From Hanleya hanleyi (Eukaryota; Mollusca; Polyplacophora; Lepidopleurida; Hanleyidae), in assembly GCA_036873755.1 (NCBI GenBank), contig JAVTVY010033720.1, positions 62,001 to 126,000 on the forward strand: a stretch of DNA of 64,000 nucleotides, in the 5' to 3' direction. Shown here one piece after another: positions 46,130 through 54,815 of the stretch. Below the pieces are notes generated by a model, which ran no database searches, was not told the DNA's origin, and saw only the letters and a program-made list of their open reading frames with translations. How positions within the stretch are numbered: position 1 is the stretch's first letter; each line of letters starts with the position of its first letter. The position numbers were made by a program, and so were the translations under genes.

Positions 46130-47736
46130 GATACTATATTGCATGGAACTGAACAAGGCTACTATGTAACAGATGCAGATATTCTACTTTTGCGCAAACT
46201 CTATGTCAGGAAATGTAAGCACAATTGAATTGGCTCTCTCTGACTGAACATCACGATGTCATCTATCTCGAAGGTATTTTCGATAGATCTTGAGCCCCTG
46301 TTTACGTTTCGTTTGCTTTTCTCCTAATGAATGGGGCAGAGAAGCTTTATTTAAAATGCCATAAAATGTTGAAGTCGAAAACGGCAAGAATCCCATAAAA
46401 ATCCGATTCAGACGGTAAAAATCTGCTCCGACATACAGAGTCTAATGATCAGAAGCAAATCAACTATATATATAGCAAGGTGATATTAAATATATTTATA
46501 TTGATTATGCTTGATAAAGAAGATTGGGCAGGTAAATGTACGTCCGTGAGATGATGTTCTGGTTCTGGGCTACAGAACGAATCTAGCGATGATTAATAAA
46601 TAAGAAACAGGAGAGTTTAACTCTGCTAGGAGTTTGTCCGAACGAATTATTTCCCCCTCATTTGCAATATTATGCATGTTATATGTTTTAGACTCATATT
46701 GTGCATGCTGTTCCAAACACTTTTTTGATAAAACATTTTTCTGCAGTAATCCGCGAAAAGGGTAGATACTTCATGTAGGAGGCTATTGTCTTAGTCTTTG
46801 TGCCGCCGAAAAGACCCGTCTAGACACATTGTTGTCCCCAGACTTGGCTATTGTATGCAATGTCTTGTGATTCTTACATGGAGTATGAACCGCGAAAAGT
46901 GACATTTGCGTCAGTAAATGAAATATTTCTGACGATTTCTAAACATTCATAACGGTATACCCCATTTACTGAGCTCTACACCATACCACCAGTCCGCTGA
47001 GATTCGAAGTGTTCCAATACCATTGCAGAAATGGAAAGCCGATGGCAGGCGTTATTCTATACAAACCAAATAAATAGCTACTGTGCCTGCTGTGGAGCAA
47101 TTCTTTTCGTGATAACCTTTTCTTTGACCTCATATGTTTCGCGGATTGCTTCTTAAACCTGCTCCGTCTTTGTACCGGGCTAATGCCGTCAGCCATTGAT
47201 ACAGTGCGATATATAAACAGTGTCGGGGTGAAATTTCACGCCGGGAGCCGAATGCTTTGGTCCGAATCACGTGTTTGTTTGATTTGAAGCACCGCTACGC
47301 ATCTGAGACAGATAGAATCCGCGGCAATTGTATAAATGTATACAGCGAAAATCAATTTAGATACCATATCAAGAACTAATATTTACTGAGATTTTCCCCG
47401 TCTCTTGAAGGCATCCCGCCAAGCAAGGGAGACAACCCACTGTGTATAAATAAGCAAGTGGTAAAAAAAAATCCTCAATGAAACGTTCTTTGTTAAATAG
47501 CATTCTTCACAAGAGGTGTATCTTTATTTCGTTGCATGGACCAGAAAGCGACTGAATGTAAATAAAATCCAATCAAATCCATGATGACATAACTTTCCCA
47601 AACTATGACAATAAACAGAAAAAGTTATAATTATTACATATTTCAAAAGTACTCTATCAATTCTGTTTGTTCAGGTAAGATTATTTTAGTTACATGCTCT
47701 TTCGATTTCGAATGCTGGTACTGGCATGGTATACAT
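46130..47736. other. Stretch without recognisable gene
   Basis: The minus frame 46966-47196 is basic (KHMRSKKRLSRKELL) but has no domain I can name. No repeat was recognised. Confidence 0.4.
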
Positions 47737-47882
47737 CACAGGGGCTCGTTACCGTTATTAATTGGTTAATTAGGTTGATTACAGGGGGAGGGGTCGAGGT
47801 AGGGAATAAACCCCATTTATTCCCTACATCGACACCCCCCCCCTATAATCAACCTAATTAACAACGGTAACGAGCCCCTGTG
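47737..47882. mobile_element. Foldback, CACAGGGGCTCGTTACCGTT termini
   Basis: CACAGGGGCTCGTTACCGTT at 47737 pairs with its complement ending at 47882. The arms continue through TTAATTAGGTTGATTA, a G-rich run (GGGGGAGGGG) and GTAGGGAATAAA to a short centre near 47815. The arms differ by a few small indels. Confidence 0.8.
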
Positions 47883-48231
47883 GTATGCATCATCACAATC
47901 TCGACAGAGATTAGCCTGGGACAGTTTGCGCCGGTATACAAGTACAGTGGGCGTAACAGTTTGTTCCCAGCGTAGGTTTAGATCTGGATGTCGATGGCCG
48001 ATCCGCATGTCGATAGCCGTCACAGCTTAATATTGTTATGACGGCTGACATCATCAACGCCGAGATCTTCGATCGGTGTTCATTTCTCGGACACCGATTT
48101 CAGTTGTCAGTTTCCGTATAGGTGTCACTAGGAATGGTTCGTCTGATAAAACAGAGTGGTGACGGAGTATACAGACCTGCTAGCTACGAAATGTAGCTCT
48201 CTACCATGTGCCGAGTGTTACAAGAAAATTG
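47883..48231. other. Stretch between two foldbacks
   Basis: About 350 bp. The 68-codon minus frame (47817-48023) partly covers the previous palindrome and is not a gene. Confidence 0.4.
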
Positions 48232-48656
48232 GGGATGCCTTTGAATGCTGACAGCTTTCTGGTCCAAATGTCCGCCTTTTACCATTGATCAAACCATTAA
48301 AATGAATCAGTATTCTCTAAAACCATATACGTATACTCACTAACATGTAGCTTTAGCATTCATCTTCAATTCGTATGCATTTGGTAATAGCCCGAATGCC
48401 AGGCTATTGCCAAATGCATACGAATTGCATCTTCATTTTATCCAGCCAATTTCTACGTTCCCACTTCGACAGGTTCGAAGTGGGAACGTAGAAATTGGCT
48501 GGATAAAATGAAGATGACGAATTGAAGATGAATGCAGATTTAGAAAATAATCTCATGGAAAAGGCTTAAGCTACAGGTTTGTGAGTATTCACGTATGTTT
48601 TTGGTTTTGTTTTACTGATTCATTTTAATAGCTTGATCAGTGGTAAAGGCATCCTC
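48232..48656. mobile_element. Foldback enclosing two perfect hairpins (three-way-junction layout)
   Basis: The outer arms begin GGGATGCCTTT (48232) and end AAAGGCATCC (about 48654). They share ATTAAAATGAATCAGT, ATACTCACNAACNTGTAGCTT and GCATTCATCTTCAATTCG (48356-48373 with 48518-48535). Between the inner ends are two separate hairpins. One is 48368-48392 with 48402-48426 (AATTCGTATGCATTTGGTAA arm). The other is 48428-48469 with 48474-48515 (42-bp perfect arms starting CATCTTCATTTTATCCAGCC, 4-nt loop). The left outer arm has an extra ~40-bp insert. No coding capacity. Confidence 0.85.
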
Positions 48657-48661
48657 GCGAG

Positions 48662-48699
48662 CCAGTGTAGCGATCGTTCTGTTAGGATCGCTACACTGG
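48662..48699. repeat. Perfect 14-bp stem hairpin
   Basis: CCAGTGTAGCGATC, a 10-nt loop, then GATCGCTACACTGG. It lies 5 bp beyond the large foldback. Confidence 0.85.
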
Positions 48700-48919
48700 A
48701 TTCGTTAGTTAACCATGGCAGTTCTGGATATAAATAGATCAAGGGGTTTCTCTAAATCAGACCAATCAGTGAACGCGCTAAGCTAGTTGATCACGGCAAT
48801 CCGCTGCAAGGTATAAAATGTGACTGGCATGAATTTCATCGCTGGCCAAATTACGTTGATGCCGAGCTGAAATTAAAATCGGAAGTGTTGGGATACCGAG
48901 ATGATAATTTAAAACACCT

Positions 48920-49330
48920 TATTACACACTGAACCGTTTCGTGAGGGACGTCGCCGTGGCGCGAGAGCCACAACCGCCGCCGTGCTCTTAGGGCCGTCAT
49001 GATTGAAGGGTCGCCGTCGCGACCGGAGAGTTTGCTGTAACTGGGGGGTTACTGTCGCGACTGGGCAAAGATATCTGGGAACTGCCGTGTCCAGGCAGGG
49101 ATATTGGAAGCTGTCGCAACCAGGTAGCGACGTCAGAGTACTACCGTGTCCAGGAAGGGACACTGTGTGCGGCCGTGTCCAGGATAAGGAATCTCCCAGC
49201 CGAAATTCGACGACGAACCACAATACTACTTGGTGTACCGGACACTGTGTAGAGGGGCACGGTGATGATGAGATCTTCCATGTAGTCCAGGTTAAATAGG
49301 ACAGGAGGAAGCCATAAGAAGACGAGCTGA
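48920..49330. other. GC- and CpG-rich island with degenerate short repeats
   Basis: It contrasts sharply in composition with its AT-rich surroundings and is rich in CG dinucleotides (GGACGTCGCCGTGGCGCGAG, GTCGCCGTCGCGACCGG). A loose unit of about 35-40 bp, CCGTGTCCAGGMAGGGA / GTCGCRACYRGG, recurs from 49020 to 49190. The minus 104-codon frame repeats LPGxxS-like phrases and reflects this repeat. It may be a CpG island, minisatellite or TE interior. Confidence 0.4.
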
Positions 49331-49469
49331 GCCAAGGCGATAGCCTGTCTGGATGAGATTGAGGCCTGCACTACTCGCGTCTTAGACTAGGTTGTTCGCG
49401 GATGTTTTATTGTTACACATAAAGATAATCAGGCTCTCCTTTACGGAACCGTAGAGGGGACATGCACAA

Positions 49470-49575
49470 TATTTTTTTCGCGGAAAATTATCTCGTGTCA
49501 CGACATAATTATCTCGTCCAACGAGATAATTATCTCGTGCCACGACATAATTATCTCATCCCACGACATAATTAC
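49470..49575. repeat. ATAATTATCTCGT minisatellite
   Basis: About five units of 18-19 bp, of the form ACGACATAATTATCTCGTCC with alternating orientation. They include the local palindrome TCTCGTCCAACGAGATAATT. Confidence 0.8.
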
Positions 49576-49817
49576 CCGTACCCATTGAAGTATGAAGCTC
49601 GATCTTTACAGTATTGTACACGACCAGATTAAATACATTGTTTGATAGTTTCCTTTGTTGTGCCTACATGTCTCTCTCTCTCTACTCCCTCGATCCAGGT
49701 AAGATGTCACTGACAGGTTGAGTCCCTTGTTGGCCACGACCAGGCCCGAGTCTGTTTCCTGCAGCCAGCCCATTTGGTCTGAGTCGATTACTTCTGGCCA
49801 GAGACATCAAGAGCATA
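49576..49817. other. Stretch without recognisable feature
   Basis: A short TCTCTCTC run lies near 49671-49682. Nothing else was recognised. Confidence 0.4.
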
Positions 49818-50229
49818 TGGTAGGCCGTCAGTGCCAAAACCTCGGTCATTTAGACCGCGGTGTAAATCGAACTTATACCGCGGTGTAAATATTTTTGACT
49901 CGCAATGCAAGTATCCGCGCAATGCAAGGATCACTCGCAATGCAAGGATTGCGAGTGAATTTAATTTATTTAGTGTAAATATTTTTGACTCGCAATGCAA
50001 GAATCCGCGCTTTGAAAGGAAAAAATATTTACACTAAATAGATTAAATTCACTCGCAATCCTTGCATTGCGCGGATTCTTGTATTGCGAGTGATGCTTGC
50101 ATTGCGCGGATCCTTGCATTGCGAGTCAAAAATATTTACACCGCGGTATACATTCGATTTACACCGCGGTATAAGTTCGATTTACACCGCGATCTAAATG
50201 ACCGAGGTTTTGGCACTGACGGCCTACCA
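49818..50229. mobile_element. TA-flanked foldback F3 (412 bp) with internal CTCGCAATGCAAG repeats
   Basis: Termini TGGTAGGCCGTCAGTGCC and its complement are flanked by TA (49816-49817, 50230-50231). Each arm is about 185 bp. It contains ACCGCGGTGTAAATCGAACT units, AAATATTTTTGACTCGCAAT, then alternating CTCGCAATGCAAGGAT and CCGCGCAATGCAAG blocks. The arms are nearly identical apart from unit-number differences, suggesting youth. No coding capacity. Confidence 0.85.
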
Positions 50230-50231
50230 TA

Positions 50232-51689
50232 AGAGGACATGGGGATCAGTCCGCATTGCATTCTCGAACTCCACGCGACCGGGTCAAATGTCGCCAGTGA
50301 GCCGAAAGAACATTCTCTTCTGCGCGAAACCAGTCAAATCAAATCAAATCGACTTGTTTGCCTCGGTATATCAGTAGCCTTCTTTTCCTGCAGTTGTTTC
50401 GCATCTTCATGTCGATAGCCGTATCCGATCCATGTAGATAGGCGAGCAGTCTGAAAGTTGTTTTGACAGCTGCCATCACAGCGACATCAAAGATATCTCC
50501 TCTTTGGCGAGCTCCATGTTTATTTTATGGACACCGATTTAGATTTGTGAGATGTGACTATGAAATATCGTCTGGAAGCTCTCGAGGAGAAATGTCACAG
50601 GCGCATCTGATTGGGTGAAGTTCCGTTCTGGTATGAGGCATTGAAACGGTCCGGGTAGTTATCTGGCAATATTTGACCGGGCACGAGCGGATAAGACAGT
50701 TCATAATTTGCAAATGTATACTGAGTGCACATAATGTTCGCGATCATTTCTATCACCTCAAAACGAAATGTATCAAAATAGTTTCATAGACGCGGTAACA
50801 AAATGTCGATATTTTCTTTCATAACACTCGATGAACGGTAATATGCCTCTTGTGTCAACTGTGTGCTCAACAATCATAGCACTTGGTGATACATTTGCTC
50901 TTCTATGATTATTCCACGCGAAAATCCTTTCAGGAAAGTAAAATTCCTTGTTTAGTTCGATATCATAGAATATTTTTCGTTCAAGCCTAAAAACATTACG
51001 CGCGTATATATTGTCGATCCAATTGCAGCTTGCATTGGTGTGACGTTATGTAGCCGTTATGTATCCGGCGTGTTACACTGCGTAACTTTAGCGCGAAAGC
51101 AAAATCGAATTTCGTTTGAAAAGCATATTTCCAGTACACTTTACCAAGGAACAAAAGATTATAGCAATATGAGTCCCGCCCTGTAAATATAGTGCTGCTG
51201 TCTAAAAGACAAAACAGTTTATTTAATGGGAGTGAATCCTTAATATATTGTTAAAGATGATATAAACGTTTGCTTACGTAACATTAAGAATATAAAAAGA
51301 ATGTTGGTCAGACAGCGAACTGAAAGTGTGTGCAAACACAAAGCGTTTATGTTCTAAACACAAAGTAACCTAATGGCTTGTCCCGTGGACAAGTGTATAT
51401 GTATCGTCTAAAAAATGTCAGCATTCACAATGCCACATTTGCGAACCAAAATGATGTTTTGTCTGCTGCATAGCTGGAACCAAAATTAAGAACCAAAATC
51501 CTACCTTTTTTTTTGGTAAATATATTCTATTGCCCACACGGCAAGAGGATTGGGTACAAGTTCTTGCAAATTACTAGGTCGTCTCCTGATTACAATAAGT
51601 GAAATTGCAATATACTTTTCTTAATAAGCAAACAGTGATATAGATATGGTGTAATTCGGTGTAACAATTAGCGTTCTGAGAACCCCAAC
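50232..51689. other. Stretch without recognisable gene
   Basis: AT-rich, non-repetitive by eye. The 68-codon minus frame at 51574-51780 has no domain. Confidence 0.4.
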
Positions 51690-52805
51690 ATCTCGCTTTG
51701 TGGGGTACATCTAAATATTTGCCTGACAAAAACCTTATAATTGGAAAAGTACGATGTCCAAACCGCGATAATTTTGACAAAAGTTAATATTTCATGTCAC
51801 AAAAAGCACATGCACATCCTCAGATCATATGAAACAGTGTAGCAAGTGTCAAAATCATCCAACGAAATCTGACAGCTTCAGAACAGATTCACTGTTAGCT
51901 TCATGTGCAGGTGAACATGTACCTATATTATCATTGGCAAATTACTTAGTCGAAACCCTCAATTTGGACAAAAATTAATATTTCATCTCATAAGTAGCAC
52001 ACACACATCCTCTAATCACAGGAAACATGTATACCAAGTTTAATAATCATACAATGAAACCTGACCAGTTAACTTTTCAGGACATTTTTGTCCAACAAAA
52101 AAACCCTTTATAATTGGTAAAAATTACTCATACTTGTTCAAGTTCAAAACCTTATAATTTGGACAATAATTAATATTTAATCCCATAAATAGCACGGGCA
52201 CATCCTCTAATCATAAGAAACATGTGTACCAAGTTACAGAATCATCCAGAGACATCTGACAACTGCAGCAAACTTTCTTTATACACTTTTGCAAAACAAA
52301 AAGCCTTATCATTTTCCATAATTTGGAAATTAAGATTTCATCTCATAAATAGCGCAGGTACATCCTCTAATCATACGAAACATGTGTAACAAGTTCTGTA
52401 ATCATCGATTGACAGCTCAAAACTGCAGCAAGCTTTCTATGTACAGGTGTTCATTTGCACTTTTGCTAAACAAAAAAAACCTTATCATTTGCCATAATTT
52501 GGACCAAAAATAATATTTCATCTCATAAATATCACACAAAGAAACATGTGTTCCAAGTTACATAATCATCCATTGAAAGATGACGACTGCGGCAAACTTT
52601 CTATGTACAGGTGTACATGTACACTTTTCCTAAACAAAAAAAAATGTTATTATTTCCCATAATTTGAACAAAACAGGTACATCCTCTAATCATAAGAAAC
52701 ATGTGTGCCAAGTTTCATAATCATCCGTCGACACCTGATAACTGCAGCAAACTTTCTATGTACAGGTATACATGTGCACGTTTGCTAAACAAAAAAACCT
52801 TATCA
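51690..52805. repeat. Long-period tandem repeat (~155-195 bp, about six units)
   Basis: The phrase GAAACATGTGTACCAAGTT recurs at 51831, 52022, 52217, 52377, 52541 and 52696. It is each time preceded by ATAATTTGGAC...AATATTTCATCTCATAAATA and CATCCTCTAATCATA, and followed by AACTGCAGCAAACTTTCTAT. Divergence is greatest at the left edge. No open frame. The period is nucleosome-like, as in many satellites. Confidence 0.85.
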
Positions 52806-52891
52806 TTAGATTTTAACTTTGGAACACCCCTAGAATCCGCCGGGATAGTGCAATAACTGCCCCAGCCCCCCTCCCCCCAGTGGAATACCTA

Positions 52892-53041
52892 CACGCTTAA
52901 AACTAAGTGTCGAAACCTACTCGTAAAGTGTTGCAATAACCCTTTAAGTGTGTCCACAGGGACAGCACTTTAAAGTGCAGTCCCTGTGGACATACTTAAA
53001 GTGTTATTTCAACACTTTACAACACTTTAGTTTTAAGCGTG
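52892..53041. mobile_element. TA-flanked foldback F1, copy 2
   Basis: It has the same termini (CACGCTTAAAACTAAGTGTC), inner block (TAACCCTTTAAGTGTGTCCA, CAGGGAC) and TA flanks (52890-52891, 53042-53043) as the 27-kb copy. A small deletion shortens the right arm. It lies just after the long-period tandem array. Confidence 0.85.
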
Positions 53042-53043
53042 TA

Positions 53044-53614
53044 CCTTCTATTTTCTATTTCTGTCTGAATTTCTCTTGATTTTTTAACATTTCCAGGTAA
53101 GGGAAGACACCGACGACGATATTCTCTCTCTCTCACATACTTCGTAAAACGCATAAATTAATATATCTTTGAATTAATCGTATAATGAAGTGTAACTTTC
53201 TGTTTCCTTCAAGTCTATGAATGTATAATGTATAAAAATTAAATATGCTCATATATAAAAAACAACAACAAATAAATCAATAGAACAAAGGAATAGCGAA
53301 TAATATACATAGTATAATCATTACAAATAATATAACTGTGGAAAGTGCATGGGTTAAGGGTATTTGTGACATCAACAAAATATGGCAGATGTTTTATTAT
53401 CTCTGTGCATTTGCTTAAAGATAAATTCATTTATTTAGGCTGAAATTATTTATTTTATAGAATTATATCCAGATGAATTGGGGAAAAATCAGTAAGAGAA
53501 TTGAAGTATCGTCTACCACATAAGGAGATAATTATTCAATTCCCTTATATTTTTTTCCAAAATCTTATGAAGATCACAATGCAATCCACGTGAAACGAAG
53601 TTTCACTTTTAGAA
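53044..53614. other. AT-rich stretch without recognisable feature
   Basis: Nothing was recognised apart from simple AT-richness. Confidence 0.4.
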
Positions 53615-53869
53615 GGATTGTGTGAAATTGACCAGATATTTTATGTATAGACGTGACGGACCCGAACATTTTGAGTCAAATTCCATTTTGACCCAAACTG
53701 TTTGGGTCGTTTTGACCCAATTATGTTAGGCACGTCACGTCTATACCCAATCCTTGGATTGGGTCAAATTGACCAGATATTTTTTGGCGGACGTGATGGA
53801 CACAAATATTTTGGGTCAAATTGCATTTTGACCCAACTATTTTGGATACGCTACGTCTATACCCAATCC
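53615..53869. repeat. Tandem pair of a ~120-bp inverted-end element (GGATTGGGT...ACCCAATCC)
   Basis: Each unit has GAAATTGACCAGATATTTT or CAAATTGACCAGATATTTT, then GACGTGAYGGAC, TTTTGRGTCAAATT and CATTTTGACCCAA. Each ends ACGTCTATACCCAATCC. The unit ends are inverted repeats of each other. GGGTC/GACCC motifs continue less regularly to about 54190. It is probably two MITEs joined end to end or a tandem duplication. Confidence 0.6.
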
Positions 53870-54815
53870 CTCTGACATTGTAGAAGCAAATATTCTTAAG
53901 AACCAAGATCCCAAGAGTGTATAAGGATGCAATCAAAGATATTTCACTTTCAAGACACCGCCGTTAGGATATACACGGCCAGAATATTTGGTCGCTGCAA
54001 TCCCACAATATTGGGTCGATGTGTATGCGAGCAAAAGGAGCGAATATCGAAAATTGCATGGTAGGGGTAGTATATTGGGTCTAAATTCATCCCAACCGAA
54101 GAATTTGGGGTTGGAAATATTCCGACACAAGATTAATGCATCGCAGCCCATGCATGTTGACCAAATATTTTCGACCCAATAACAATTTTGGGTCTAGTCG
54201 ACAAATACATCCTATCTCTAAACCATTTCGTATCTTCGAATATCAGCTCGTATTATGTGGCCGTCTTGTGGTAAAATACCACGTCATCAAGTGACGTTAC
54301 CTGCGTGAATTCGAGTTATCTCGGGTTAAAACCTAATCAAAATTACATTAATTTAACACCTTGGGCGAAAAGATATTCACAATATCTTTTAAAAGTGACA
54401 GTACTAAGGCAATCTATATTGTTGTGTGAATCTAAAGTGACTCATTAGAAATAAGACACAAAATATAGAGAATGCGTGTAAATTAAATCTCTGATGACGA
54501 AGTCAAGCTAGAATTAACTACCAAGATATTCCACACAATGGAGTATATTTTCGCGTAAAGTCGTGGGACCAGGTTGATAGGATCATCCAGCACTCATTCA
54601 TCCATACCGAGTAAAGGCGTGGACAAGTTGTCAAGTTTGGGGGGCTTCAGTTTTTCTTGATGGACGATAATGATTTCTGTATTAAACGAACACGGTCTTA
54701 CAGTTAAAGGGAGACAACTTCATATCTTTGTAACTGAATATATGACGGAGCTAGGCATACTGGCCGGGACAAGCATCTTGTGGAGTGGAATATTTATCAT
54801 ACCAGGCCATCAAGA
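53870..54815. other. Stretch without recognisable gene
   Basis: Scattered TTGGGTC motifs related to the preceding element occur up to 54190. Short overlapping frames on both strands show no domain. Confidence 0.35.

Noticed and set aside
48909..49223. 104-codon minus frame with repeated LPGxxS phrases
   Set aside because: It reflects the GC-rich short repeat of the island. No collagen-like Gly periodicity or signal peptide is present.
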